From JAIVGV01 sp035295985 (GTDB lineage: Bacteria > Acidobacteriota > Blastocatellia > Pyrinomonadales > Pyrinomonadaceae), in NCBI GenBank assembly GCA_035295985.1, contig DATHBT010000153.1, positions 1-31,473 on the forward strand: a stretch of 31,473 nucleotides of DNA, read 5' to 3'. Below are positions 1 through 7,804 of this stretch, in pieces (position 1 is the stretch's first letter; each line of letters opens with the position of its first letter). The notes beneath the pieces were generated by a model. That model had not been told where the DNA came from. It did not search any database and saw only the letters and a program-made list of their open reading frames with translations. Position numbers and translations under genes: made by a program.

Positions 1-615
1 CGCATCATCTCCTGGAGCCGCCTCGTCGCGGGCGGCTGGCGCGACCCGCTGGTCGGCCGCGACGTGCTCGTCGCCGTCATCCTCGGCGTGTGGATGAGCC
101 TCTTCAACTGGCTCGGGGAACTCGCGGGCCGCTGGCTCGGCGTCCCCCCCGACGTGTCTCTCGGGTCGGAAATAAGCACTGGGTTCGGGCGCGTCGCTTA
201 CATCTTCCTCGCGCAGCAACCCGCCACCTCGCTGCTGCACGGCCTGGGCTTCACGTTCCTGCTGCTGATGCTGGGGCTGCTGCTGCGCGGCGAGCGGCGT
301 GCGGCCGTCGCCGCGTGGCTCATCTTCGTGGTGGTGATCGCGACCGGCGGCGGCGACCTCGTCTTGATACCGTTCGCCGCCGCGCTCGCCGCGGCCTACA
401 TCTTCGTCGCCGCGCGCTTCGGGATGCTCGCCATCACGGTCGCGCAGTTCGTCTTCTTCATGTGCATCTTCTACCCCTACACCACCGATCTCTCTGCGTG
501 GTACGCGGGCACGACCGCCTTCGCCGCCGGCGTAACCGCCGCCCTCGCCCTCTACGGCTTCTTCACCTCGCTCGGCGGCCAGCCGCTCTTCAAGCGCGGG
601 CTGTTGGAGGAATAG
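1..615 (+). CDS. C-terminal membrane region of a probable Ser/Thr protein kinase (5' partial)
   Basis: The frame is open from the first base, so the start lies outside the window; about 204 residues are visible. They contain several hydrophobic spans, roughly residues 21-40, 60-95, 100-140 and 165-190, and end in GGQPLFKRGLLEE before a TAG stop. The opening stretch with GWRDPLVGRDVL and the ending resemble, from memory, the C-terminal multi-pass membrane domain of acidobacterial serine/threonine kinases whose catalytic domain is N-terminal. The kinase domain itself is not visible, so the assignment is family-level inference; a plain polytopic membrane protein is the alternative. The stop codon is the first three bases of a heptamer repeat array. 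It converges on the small gene ending at 776 across a hairpin. Confidence 0.6.
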   Translation, partial: RIISWSRLVAGGWRDPLVGRDVLVAVILGVWMSLFNWLGELAGRWLGVPPDVSLGSEISTGFGRVAYIFLAQQPATSLLHGLGFTFLLLMLGLLLRGERRAAVAAWLIFVVVIATGGGDLVLIPFAAALAAAYIFVAARFGMLAITVAQFVFFMCIFYPYTTDLSAWYAGTTAFAAGVTAALALYGFFTSLGGQPLFKRGLLEE

Positions 616-770
616 CTGTTAGCCGTTAGCTGTTAGCTGTTAGCCAGACACTAAAACCTGAGAGAAAGACGAAAGGCGGGAGGCGACAAACATCGCGTCG
701 CTTCCCGCCTTCAAGTTTGAAACCGCTGCCGGCGGTTCTGCTAACAGCTAGCGGCTAACGGCTAACAGCT
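613..770. repeat. Heptamer inverted-array element A
   Basis: The left arm (613-647) is nearly five copies of TAGCTGT with one TAGCCGT variant. The right arm (741-770) is four copies of the reverse complement, CTAACAG with CTAGCGG and CTAACGG variants. The arms enclose about 93 bases that hold a terminator-like hairpin. The left array begins exactly at the TAG stop of the upstream gene. Two further elements of the same design occur in the window (5754 and 29430). Confidence 0.85.
673..711 (-). terminator. Hairpin terminator inside element A
   Basis: A 15-base arm (673-687, starting AAGGCGGG) pairs with 697-711 with one G/A-type difference around a 9-base loop. Read on the minus strand, the stem is followed by TTTCGTCTTTCTC, a T-rich tail, so it probably ends the operon that finishes at 776. 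It lies between convergent genes and may act on both strands. Confidence 0.6.
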
Positions 771-775
771 TCTTT

Positions 776-1168
776 TCACCACCGCACGTCGTAGCGCGCG
801 AGGGCGGCGCGCCAGCCGGCTTGGGTGACCTCGCCGAGCAGCGGGAGCGCGCCCTCGTAGGTGAGCGGAGAGTCGGCGGGGCGGCGGACGCGGTAGGTGT
901 GGCCCGTGGGCGAGGCGACGGAGAGGCGCACGCAGGCGGGTTCGATTGAGGAGACGGTTGCGACGCGCCAGTCCCTGCGGCAGCGCATGACGAGTCGCGC
1001 GCCGACGGGGAGCGATGCGAGAGTCGCGGTGATCAGGGCGGCGTCGGGCGAAGCGGCCGGATCGGGCGTGTGGATTTCTTCGGCGGGCGGCGACGGCGAG
1101 AGGCCGCCGGGGGCGGGAAGCGCGGCGGCTTCCGTGCCTCGCGGCGGCCTCTCGAACTCTGTGCTCAC
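776..1168 (-). CDS. Small uncharacterised protein downstream of the M50 protease
   Basis: This is a 130-residue protein with no family I recognise. The GTG start at 1168 is chosen because it lies 10 bases after the stop of the M50 gene and has a purine-rich GCGAAAGA just upstream; a longer in-frame opening runs back into the M50 gene but has no advantage. The first 45 residues are rich in Pro, Ala and Glu and look disordered. The C-terminal half (about 45-130) looks like a small folded domain, with LPVGARLVMRCRRDWRVATV resembling a short beta-barrel or SH3-like strand pattern, and ends ARYDVRW. No signal peptide or membrane span is seen. Its close spacing suggests co-translation with the protease, perhaps as a partner. 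Confidence 0.6.
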   Translation of the reverse strand: MSTEFERPPRGTEAAALPAPGGLSPSPPAEEIHTPDPAASPDAALITATLASLPVGARLVMRCRRDWRVATVSSIEPACVRLSVASPTGHTYRVRRPADSPLTYEGALPLLGEVTQAGWRAALARYDVRW

Positions 1169-1178
1169 TCTTTCGCGC

Positions 1179-1958
1179 TTAAACTTCGAGCGGGTCTTCA
1201 AATGGCAGGTCAGGCTGCGACGGGCGCGAGCGGCTGACTGCGTAGGCCCGCAGCGCCAGCGAGACGACGACGAAGCCGACGGCCGCCCACAGCAGCGCCC
1301 AGATGATCGCCGGCACACCCGTCGCCGCCGCCATGTTCGCCGCGTCCGTCATCTCGTTCGAGAAGATCGACATGAAGGCCAGCGACTTGAGATCGAAGAC
1401 GGCGTTAAGGACGCACTGCACGGCGAGGAAGCCGACGAGGAAGTTGGCCGCGCGAAGCGGCAGGTACTTCGCCGCCGCGAGCAGCCCGGCCGTTATGCCA
1501 GCGCCCGCGAGCACCGTGAACGGTTGCAGGGAGAAGTTCGTCAGCGGCGCGACGAAGCCGAAGACGAGAGTCAGCGCGGCGATCAGCAGGGCCGAGCCGG
1601 CGAGCAGGACGCGCGCCTTGAAGCGATGGCGAATCATCCACAGCAGCAGCGCGCCGAACGAGATCGCGCCCAGGTAGCCCGCGCTCGAAATGAAGAAGCG
1701 CGAGAAGAGGCCGCCCGGCGCGACCAAAGTCTCCGTCAGCCCGCTCGTGTCGAACGAGACGCTCAGCGACTGGACGGAGTTTCCGGTCAGCACGGCGGCG
1801 AGCGCGTGGCCGCCCTCGTGTATGAAGGTGACGAAGAGGCGGAACGGGTAGGCGAGCACGCTCGCGTAGGGGATGAACCACAGCGCGATGGTGATGAGCG
1901 CGGCGATGAGCAGCGTGCGCGCCTGCGGCCGCGCGTCTCTGGCGATCTGGAACTTCAT
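1179..1958 (-). CDS. M50-type (site-2 protease-like) membrane metalloprotease
   Basis: This 259-residue polytopic membrane protein has the zinc motif HEGGH at residues 47-51 inside a hydrophobic segment (FVTFIHEGGHALAAVLTG). This is the hallmark of the M50B-like peptidase family, whose members cut substrates within the membrane or act as zinc-dependent integral membrane proteins. About six further membrane spans follow, up to residue 240, then a short basic tail. The ATG at 1958 is preceded by GAGAG. It is followed at once by the small gene at 1168 and lies 149 bases after the TIR/phosphatase gene, on the same strand. The family call is firm. The substrate is unknown, and no sigma/anti-sigma pair is nearby to suggest one. 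Confidence 0.8.
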   Translation of the reverse strand: MKFQIARDARPQARTLLIAALITIALWFIPYASVLAYPFRLFVTFIHEGGHALAAVLTGNSVQSLSVSFDTSGLTETLVAPGGLFSRFFISSAGYLGAISFGALLLWMIRHRFKARVLLAGSALLIAALTLVFGFVAPLTNFSLQPFTVLAGAGITAGLLAAAKYLPLRAANFLVGFLAVQCVLNAVFDLKSLAFMSIFSNEMTDAANMAAATGVPAIIWALLWAAVGFVVVSLALRAYAVSRSRPSQPDLPFEDPLEV

Positions 1959-2107
1959 CTCTCGGAATCCTCTCCGCTCGTCTTGAACTCTGCCGGGCCG
2001 TCACCCACATTCTACAGCGAAGCGCCTCGAAAGCGGAACGGGCGGCGGTGAAAGGATAAACGCCGCCGTGCGTGGCGAAGTTTCAGGGCGGCGCGCGAAG
2101 AGCGCCG

Positions 2108-3055
2108 CTACGGGCTGTCCGCACGGGGCGCGGGGCGCAGGGCGTCGATCAGCCTGTTTATGTTCGGCTCCAATACCGTCCTCAATTCCGCGGCGCACCC
2201 GGTGTAGCGCCGCGACGCCGCCTCGTCGGCCTCGTCGGGCCACGGATCGGCCACGTTGCCCTCAAGCCCGAAGAACGGCTTGAGCACGCGCGCCTTCGCC
2301 GACGGCAGCGTCTTCAACATATCTCGATGCATGACGAGGATGAGGTCGGCCTCTTCCATCAGCGTGGGCGTGAGCTTCGCGGCGCGGTGATCCGCCAGCA
2401 GGTCTTCGCCGTACATCTCGCGGATCGCCCGCCGGGCGCTCTCGGAGGCCGTCGCCTTACTCGGTTCGTGCAGGGCCACGGCCTCGACGCGCAGCCGGTA
2501 GCCGGGAGGGTGCTGTTCCAGCAGCTTCAGGGTGATCGCCTTCGCCATCGGGTCGCGGCAAGTCCCGCCGCTGCTGACATAGACCAGCAGCCGCTCGCCC
2601 GATTTTTTGGCGATTCCCAAATCCCGGAGCCAGTTTCGCACCTCCGCCCCCACCGTCTCCTCGATCCGGTCGGCGTCGAAGACGCGGCAGAGGTGGCCGA
2701 CCAGATCGGCCTGAAGCTGCGGGACGCCTTTCTCTTTGAGCAGCAGGCACCGCTTCCCTTTGGCGAGCATGTAGCCGAGTTCAAGGCTCACGTTCGGGCT
2801 GGTGGCCTGCTCGTTAATCTGCTCGAAGACGGCGATACCGTACTCGCAATGATCCATGCAGTGTTGGACGTTCCCCCACAGCTCGTCGTGGTAGTGTTTG
2901 AAATCCGCCCTGATTAACCGCAGGGAGTATTCGCCCAGCACCTCGCCGATGACACGACTGATCTTCTCGTGGTGCTCGCTGTCGCGGAAACGCACCATGA
3001 GGAAGACGTTGGAGCGCGGGTTCGGAGAGAGTGCAACGTGGCTCCCGGATTCCAT
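2108..3055 (-). CDS. TIR/nucleoside-hydrolase-like domain fused to a degenerate low-molecular-weight tyrosine phosphatase domain
   Basis: This 315-residue two-domain protein has no signal peptide. Residues 15-145 match the TIR-like, nucleotide-binding fold typified by NPNVSLELGYMLA..K; here it reads SPNVSLELGYMLAKGKRCLL, with Glu92 at the position that is catalytic in TIR NADases and deoxyribosyltransferases. Residues 155-290 follow the arsenate-reductase/LMW-phosphatase fold. The P-loop reads VSSGGTCRDPMA where the family has VCxGNxCRSPMA, so the nucleophilic Cys is Ser161, while Arg167 of the CX5R loop and the general-acid motif D270-P271 remain. The codon is AGC, one base from TGC. The ATG at 3055 has GAGAGAAG upstream. 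It follows moaC by 33 bases. A phosphate- or nucleotide-sensing role for the second domain is inference. Confidence 0.75.
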   Translation of the reverse strand: MESGSHVALSPNPRSNVFLMVRFRDSEHHEKISRVIGEVLGEYSLRLIRADFKHYHDELWGNVQHCMDHCEYGIAVFEQINEQATSPNVSLELGYMLAKGKRCLLLKEKGVPQLQADLVGHLCRVFDADRIEETVGAEVRNWLRDLGIAKKSGERLLVYVSSGGTCRDPMAKAITLKLLEQHPPGYRLRVEAVALHEPSKATASESARRAIREMYGEDLLADHRAAKLTPTLMEEADLILVMHRDMLKTLPSAKARVLKPFFGLEGNVADPWPDEADEAASRRYTGCAAELRTVLEPNINRLIDALRPAPRADSP

Positions 3056-3088
3056 GCGCGTCTTCTCTCTTGCGGCGTGCCGGGCTTG

Positions 3089-3571
3089 TCAGCCCCTCCT
3101 GAAGTCGCCCGACTTGCCGCCCGTCTTCAGTTCCAGCCGCACGTCCGTGATCGTCATCGCCTTGTCCACCGCCTTGCACATGTCGTAGACGGTGAGCGCG
3201 GCGACGGAGACGGCCGTGAGCGCCTCCATCTCGACGCCGGTCTGCGCGCGCGTGGAGACCTCGGCTTCGAGCCGGACGCCCCAATCCTCGACCGACGCGC
3301 GCACGTCGGCGTGCGTGAGGGCGAGCGTGTGGCAGAGCGGGATGAGATCGGCCGTGCGCTTGGCGGCCATGACGCCGGCGATGCGTGCCGCCTCGATGGG
3401 ATCACCCTTCGGCGTGCGCGCGGCGCGGACGGCCGCGACCGCCTCGGCCGACATCAGCACGCGCGCCGAGGCCACGGCTCGCCTGACGGTCTGCTCCTTC
3501 GCGCCCGTGTCCACCATCGCGACGCGGCCTCGGGCGTCCGTGTGCGTCAGTCTCACCTGTTTCTTAACCAC
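3089..3571 (-). CDS. moaC: Cyclic pyranopterin monophosphate synthase MoaC
   Basis: MoaC makes cyclic pyranopterin monophosphate from the product of MoaA in the first step of molybdenum cofactor synthesis, in the cytoplasm. The 160-residue length is normal. Conserved blocks are visible: LTHTDARGRVAMVD at 8-21, LIPLCHTLAL at 76-85, TGVEMEALTAV at 111-121, YDMCKAVDK at 129-137 and the C-terminal GGKSGDF. The start is uncertain: GTG at 3571 gives the full length, GTG at 3556 gives a five-residue shorter protein that still contains all motifs, and neither has a strong ribosome site. moaA is not in the window; moeA lies 1 kb upstream on the same strand, beyond a gene of opposite direction. The TIR/phosphatase fusion gene follows after 33 bases and is probably co-transcribed. 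Confidence 0.95.
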   Translation of the reverse strand: MVKKQVRLTHTDARGRVAMVDTGAKEQTVRRAVASARVLMSAEAVAAVRAARTPKGDPIEAARIAGVMAAKRTADLIPLCHTLALTHADVRASVEDWGVRLEAEVSTRAQTGVEMEALTAVSVAALTVYDMCKAVDKAMTITDVRLELKTGGKSGDFRRG

Positions 3572-3861
3572 GCGAGGAACTAAACATTAAAAAGAGAAGG
3601 TTTGGCAAGAGTCAGGACAGGCCCGGCACAACCGCCGGCACGCGCGAGGCCGTAACTGGCACGAACACCGAGACGGCGGGCTTGAGAGAACGGCACGCGC
3701 GCGGATGTTTTGGAGAAGTCGCGCGGGCGTTCGGCGAAGTGTGTGCCGGCCGGCCCGCGAGGTCGCCGGGCGCGGGCGCCCGCCGGTGTTGAAATTTCCT
3801 GGGGTGGGCGCGGCGTGCGCGCCCGGCCGAAACAGATTCAGACAAGCAAAGGGGAGAATTG

Positions 3862-4434
3862 ATGAAGAGACTGTTCGCAATCATGGCCGTCGCTTTCGTG
3901 ACGTTGGCGGCCTCGTCCGCGCCCGGTTCGGCGCAGCAGATGATGGGTGGCAACAACCCGACGGTGGGCGGCGCGGCGATGTACCGCAACAAGAACATCG
4001 TCGAGAACGCGCTCAACTCGCCCGTCCACACCACGCTCGTCGCCGCCGTCAAGGCCGCCGGGCTGGCCGAGACCCTGATGGGCAAAGGCCCGTTCACCGT
4101 CTTCGCGCCGACCAACGACGCCTTCGCGAAGCTCCCGGCCGGCACGGTTGATACGCTGGTCATGCCGGAGAACAAGGCGATGCTGACCAAGATTCTGACC
4201 TACCACGTCGTCGCCGGCAAGATGGACTCGAAGAAGATCGCGCAGGCCATCAGGAAGGGGAACGGCCGCGCCACCTTCCGCACCGTCAGCGGCGACACGC
4301 TGACGGCCACCATGCACGACGGCGGCGTGATGCTCACCGACGAAAAGGGTGGCACGGCGATGGTGACGACGGCCGACGTTTACCAGAAGAACGGCGTCAT
4401 CCACGTCATCGACACCGTCGTCATGCCCAACTGA
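3862..4434 (+). CDS. Secreted FAS1 (fasciclin) domain protein
   Basis: This 190-residue exported protein consists of a signal peptide (KRLFAIMAVAFVTLAASS, cleavage near AQQ at about residue 25) and a single FAS1 domain. The two FAS1 signature blocks are clear: GPFTVFAPTNDAFAKLPAGT near the first third, and GVIHVIDTVVMPN at the very C-terminus, with LTYHVVAGKM between them. FAS1 proteins are extracellular adhesion or matrix proteins; the ligand cannot be read from the sequence. The ATG at 3862 is preferred over the TTG three bases earlier because GGGGAG then lies 5 bases upstream. A strong hairpin follows the stop. It stands alone between genes of the opposite strand. Confidence 0.92.
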   Translation: MKRLFAIMAVAFVTLAASSAPGSAQQMMGGNNPTVGGAAMYRNKNIVENALNSPVHTTLVAAVKAAGLAETLMGKGPFTVFAPTNDAFAKLPAGTVDTLVMPENKAMLTKILTYHVVAGKMDSKKIAQAIRKGNGRATFRTVSGDTLTATMHDGGVMLTDEKGGTAMVTTADVYQKNGVIHVIDTVVMPN

Positions 4435-4473
4435 CCTTCGTCCGCCAGCCCACAACAGCGCGGCCCAAGCAGG

Positions 4474-4509
4474 GAGGGCGTCTCACGTCGTTTGACGTGA
4501 GACGCCCTC
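4474..4509 (+). terminator. Terminator between fasciclin gene and moeA
   Basis: A perfect 16-base stem, GAGGGCGTCTCACGTC at 4474-4489 and its complement at 4494-4509, encloses a GTTT loop and is followed by TCGTTTTCGT. It sits between two convergent genes (stops at 4434 and 4531), so it most likely ends the plus-strand fasciclin transcript and may also stop moeA read-through. Confidence 0.85.
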
Positions 4510-4530
4510 TCGTTTTCGTATCGCGCCCCG

Positions 4531-5748
4531 TCAGGCCGGCAGGCGAACCAGACTGACGACCGCGCCGGCTTCGATCTGTTTGACGTTTTCGGGGACGATC
4601 ACGAGTGCCTCGGCGCGCGTGAAGGCGACGAAGTCGGAGGAACCCTGCCAGCGCAGCGGCTCTGCGACGAGGCGGCCCGCGTCGTCCGTCTTGAGCGCGG
4701 CGGGCAGATAACTCGCGCGCTGGTTCGTGCCGCGAACCGCGCGCGCGAGCACGGCGCGCTCTTCGGCGAGCGCCGGCTGCGTCGCGCCCTGCATGGCGAG
4801 CAGCGCGGTGCGCGCGAAGAGGTTGAAGGTGACGGAGACGGAGACGGGGTTGCCGGGCAGGCCGAAGACGAGCGTGCCCCGCTGGTTCGGCAGCCGCGCG
4901 AAGACGGTCGGCTTGCCCGGCCGCAGCGCGACGCGCTCGAAGAACACTTGCGCGCCGAGCGCGCGGAGCGCCGCCTTCGTGAAATCGTAAACGCCCATCG
5001 AGACGCCGCCCGACAGCACGACCAGGTCGGAGCGTTCGGCGCACTCCGCGATCAGTTTTTCCAGCAGCGCCGCGTCGTCGGCGGCGAAGGGCAGGCGCTC
5101 CACCGCCGCGTTCGCGGCCTCCGCGTAGCCGGCCAGCGAGTAGCTGTTCGAGTCGCGAATCTGGTCGGGGCCGGGCTGCTCTCCGACCGCGACCAACTCC
5201 GTGCCGGTCGCGAGCACCGCGACGCGCGGCCTCGCCCCGACCCGCACGCGCGCGCACCCGAAGGACGCGAGCGCGGCCAGGCACGCCGCGTTCAACACCG
5301 TCCCGGCGCGCAGCACCGTCTCGCCCTTCGTGACTTCGGTCGCGCGCCGCGCGATGAACTGCCCCGGCTCCGTCGCCCTGTCGATCTCGACCGTCGCGCC
5401 GCCGTCCGACTCGCGCGTCACCTCCACCTGCTGCACGCTATCCGCCCCCGCCGGCACGGGCGCGCCCGTCATGATCCTGACGGCTTCACGCGCGGCCAAC
5501 GTCCCTCGCCACCCGCGCCCGGCCGCCGACTCGCCGACGAGCCGCAGCCGCGCGGGCGCGTCCCGCGTGTCGTCCGCGCGCACCGCGTAGCCGTCCATCA
5601 GCGCGCGGTCGAACGGCGGCAAGTCCGTGTCGGCCTCCACGTCCTGCGCGAGCACGCGCCCGCGCGCCTCGCCGAGCGCCACCTCCCCGGCCGGCAGCGC
5701 GCGCGTCTGCTCCAGGACGATGCGGATCGCTTCGGGGACGGGAATCAT
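4531..5748 (-). CDS. moeA: Molybdopterin molybdenumtransferase MoeA
   Basis: MoeA inserts molybdate into adenylylated molybdopterin, the last general step of molybdenum cofactor synthesis, in the cytoplasm. The protein has 405 residues, the usual length. Family blocks in order: DLPPFDRALMDGYAVRADD at 42-60, TGTELV at 181-186, SGGVSMGVYDFTK at 246-258, RPGKP at 276-280 and GLPGNPVSVSVTF at 296-308, with the C-terminal beta domain after about 325. The ATG at 5748 lies three to five bases from the heptamer repeat array of element B, so its leader runs through that element. It is not contiguous with moaC, from which the fasciclin gene separates it. Confidence 0.96.
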   Translation of the reverse strand: MIPVPEAIRIVLEQTRALPAGEVALGEARGRVLAQDVEADTDLPPFDRALMDGYAVRADDTRDAPARLRLVGESAAGRGWRGTLAAREAVRIMTGAPVPAGADSVQQVEVTRESDGGATVEIDRATEPGQFIARRATEVTKGETVLRAGTVLNAACLAALASFGCARVRVGARPRVAVLATGTELVAVGEQPGPDQIRDSNSYSLAGYAEAANAAVERLPFAADDAALLEKLIAECAERSDLVVLSGGVSMGVYDFTKAALRALGAQVFFERVALRPGKPTVFARLPNQRGTLVFGLPGNPVSVSVTFNLFARTALLAMQGATQPALAEERAVLARAVRGTNQRASYLPAALKTDDAGRLVAEPLRWQGSSDFVAFTRAEALVIVPENVKQIEAGAVVSLVRLPA

Positions 5749-5753
5749 GAAAA

Positions 5754-5874
5754 AGCTGTTAGCTGTTAGCTGTTAGCTAACAGCCGGTAACAATAATCCC
5801 AAGTCCAAATCTTGAAATCGCCGAATCCAAAGATATCAGCTAACTGCTAACAGCTAATCGCTAATAGCTGTTAG
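5754..5874. repeat. Heptamer inverted-array element B
   Basis: The left arm (5754-5781) is three exact AGCTGTT units followed by AGCTAAC. The right arm (5837-5864) is four units of CAGCTAA type (CAGCTAA, CTGCTAA, CAGCTAA, TCGCTAA), the reverse complement, and ends in TAGCTGTTAG at 5865-5874. The central 55 bases are comparatively AT-rich. The element fills the whole gap between moeA and the yitT-family gene, and the TAA stop of the latter is part of the repeat. Confidence 0.85.
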
Positions 5875-6725
5875 TGCACCACCCGCCGCTTGACGACGCC
5901 GCCGCTGGCGTCGGCGATGCGGTGGATGACGACGAAGGCCGAAGGGTCGTGCTCCGAGACGACGCGCTTGAGGCGCGCGATCTCAAGGCGCGTGATGACG
6001 CAGTAGAGGATGTCGTGCTCGGCATCGGTGAAGCCACCGTGCCCTTTGTAGATGGTGACGCCGCGGCCCAGCTCGTGCAGGACGGCCGCGCGTATCTCCG
6101 CGCTGTGCGGCGAGACGATGGTGACGCCGTTGTACTCCTCTATGCCGTGGAGGATGAAGTCAATCGTCTTCGACGCGGCGAAGTAGGTTAGCATCGAGTA
6201 GAGCGCCGGCTCGACGCCGAGGAAGACGGCGGCGACCGAGAAGATGCAGACGTTGAGGACAAGGATGATGTCGCCGACCTGCGTGCCGAGCCGCTTGCTC
6301 AGGAAAAGGGCGGCCACCTCCGTCCCGTCCAGCACGCCGCCGCCGCGAATGGCGAGGCCGATGCCCGCGCCGATGAAGAAGCCGCCGAAGACCGCGTCGA
6401 GCAGTTTGTCGTCGGTGACGGCAGGGAATTTCACGAGGGCGAGGCATGCGGCGAGGCCGAAGATGGCGGCCATGCTCTTCAGGGCGAACGCGCGGCCCAC
6501 CTGTTTGTAGCCGAAGTAGAGGAACGGGATGTTGATGACGACGATGAGCGCCGCCAGCGGCACGCCCGACAGCTCCGCGACGAGCATCGAGACGCCCGTC
6601 ACGCCGCCGTCGATGAAGCGGCTCGGCAGCAGAAACCCCTTCAGCCCCAGTGCCGCCGACAACACGCCCAACACCAGCAGCGCCGCCCCTGCGCCTTCAC
6701 GCACCCATGAATGCATCGCGCTCAA
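5871..6725 (-). CDS. YitT-family membrane protein with C-terminal DUF2179 domain
   Basis: This 284-residue integral membrane protein has five or so spans between residues 12 and 195. It carries the YitT signature GFLLPSRFIDGGVTGVSMLV near 30-49 and GGGVLDGTEVAALFLSKRLG at about 128-147. The soluble C-terminal domain (about 205-278), with GRGVTIYKGHGGFT and DILYCVITRLEIARLK, is the DUF2179 module that usually completes these proteins. The transport or signalling role of the family is not established. The listed start is TTG, with GGAAAT about 8 bases upstream; an ATG at 6716 would give a protein three residues shorter. Its stop codon lies within heptamer element B. Confidence 0.9.
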   Translation of the reverse strand: MSAMHSWVREGAGAALLVLGVLSAALGLKGFLLPSRFIDGGVTGVSMLVAELSGVPLAALIVVINIPFLYFGYKQVGRAFALKSMAAIFGLAACLALVKFPAVTDDKLLDAVFGGFFIGAGIGLAIRGGGVLDGTEVAALFLSKRLGTQVGDIILVLNVCIFSVAAVFLGVEPALYSMLTYFAASKTIDFILHGIEEYNGVTIVSPHSAEIRAAVLHELGRGVTIYKGHGGFTDAEHDILYCVITRLEIARLKRVVSEHDPSAFVVIHRIADASGGVVKRRVVH

Positions 6726-6791
6726 CGGTAATTTCCAACGCGCGGCGCGGTCAAGCAGTGCCGGTTAGGGGGCGGGCGCGCACTTGATAGT

Positions 6792-7259
6792 CTATTCGGA
6801 TTGCCGCTCGCTATGGATCGGCTCGAACGAGCGGGTGGTGTGCTCTGTAACGCTCGGCACGGGATCGGGAAGCACTCGCGCCTGCGCCTCCCCAAGCACC
6901 TCTGTCGTTTGCTCACCCAGCCGCCCGGCGTCGCCCGCCTCCTCGTTGCCCCTCCTGCCCTTCAGCAACAGCCCGATGAGTACGCCCTCGACCACGAACA
7001 GCAGCACGAAGCTGAGCAGAGTAAGGGCGAGTACGACGGGGAGATCGAAGCCGGCCAGCACTTTCATCGCGCCCGTTAACATGGCGATGACCCCGAGGCC
7101 GAAGACGAAGAGCAGCACCATGAAAGCCGCGAGGGTTTCGGGTCTAACCCCTGATGACTTGACGGCGGCGTCGCCTTTCGCCCCGTTCGCCTTTGCCCCG
7201 CAGCGGTGGCAGTAGCTCAAGTCCTGCGCCACGGGCGAGCCGCAAGATGAACAGTACAT
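6792..7259 (-). CDS. Zinc-ribbon membrane protein
   Basis: This 155-residue protein starts with a classic zinc ribbon, MYCSSCGSPVAQDLSYCHRCG, with Cys3, Cys6, Cys17 and Cys20 as the metal ligands. Two hydrophobic spans follow at about 41-65 and 73-99, then a 55-residue polar tail with no recognisable domain. This arrangement is common in uncharacterised bacterial membrane proteins; the function is unknown. The ATG at 7259 is preceded by GGGAGGTGAAAGAGG, a strong ribosome site. It is the last of three small genes of one direction (7784 and 8377 upstream), which may form a unit, although gaps of 20 to 135 bases separate them. Confidence 0.75.
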   Translation of the reverse strand: MYCSSCGSPVAQDLSYCHRCGAKANGAKGDAAVKSSGVRPETLAAFMVLLFVFGLGVIAMLTGAMKVLAGFDLPVVLALTLLSFVLLFVVEGVLIGLLLKGRRGNEEAGDAGRLGEQTTEVLGEAQARVLPDPVPSVTEHTTRSFEPIHSERQSE

Positions 7260-7394
7260 CCTCTTTCACCTCCCGAGGGCCGCTACGGTATCGAATGTTG
7301 CCGAGTTGAACAGCGATTCCCCGGCAAAGGGCAAGCGCCCGACGGCCCCACGCCTGCGCGGCGCGGCGGGCCTTTCCATGTTCGGGTCGTGGGG

Positions 7395-7784
7395 CTACCG
7401 GGGCCGGCCCCGTCGCAGGCTCCACAGCCCTTGCGCCGAGAGGACGAAGGAGAAGAGCGCGGTCACGCCGAGCGCGATGAGCGTCCAGACGAAGAAGAAG
7501 GCTCCGCCGGAGTCGGCGATCCTGCCGCCGGCGAGTCCCGCCCCCCTCATGTGGACGAGGGGGAGGCCCGACGCGAGGAACGACGCGACGAGGATGATGA
7601 CGTACCCCGAGCGCCGCCCGGCGAGCGCCAGCACCGCGTACAGCCAGACGAGCAGGAAGACCACCGGAATAAGGTTCGAGAAGTTTCCCGGGGCGAACCC
7701 GCGGACGACATCGTCCGCGTGGTGAAACGACGTGAGGAGTATCGAGAGCAGAGACGCGATGGCTAACGTAAGGTTGTTTCTCAA
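7395..7784 (-). CDS. Small polytopic membrane protein, unknown function
   Basis: This 129-residue hydrophobic protein begins with an uncleaved or signal-like segment (residues 3-18). Three further membrane spans follow at about 36-55, 59-79 and 92-115, with a basic C-terminus (LRRGRPR). I recognise no family. The start is TTG at 7784, supported by AAGGAG eight bases upstream. An ATG a few bases earlier in another frame sits too close to that site and opens an arginine-rich, non-protein-like frame. It follows the gene ending at 7805 by 20 bases and is probably co-transcribed with it. Confidence 0.6.
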   Translation of the reverse strand: MRNNLTLAIASLLSILLTSFHHADDVVRGFAPGNFSNLIPVVFLLVWLYAVLALAGRRSGYVIILVASFLASGLPLVHMRGAGLAGGRIADSGGAFFFVWTLIALGVTALFSFVLSAQGLWSLRRGRPR

Positions 7785-7804
7785 TTGACATTCTCCTTGC
7801 TAGA

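Noticed and set aside
3767..3782. CGGGCGC-GG-GCGCCCG palindrome upstream of the fasciclin gene
   Set aside because: A two-base centre cannot form a hairpin loop without opening the stem and the surrounding DNA is almost all G and C, so chance is likely.
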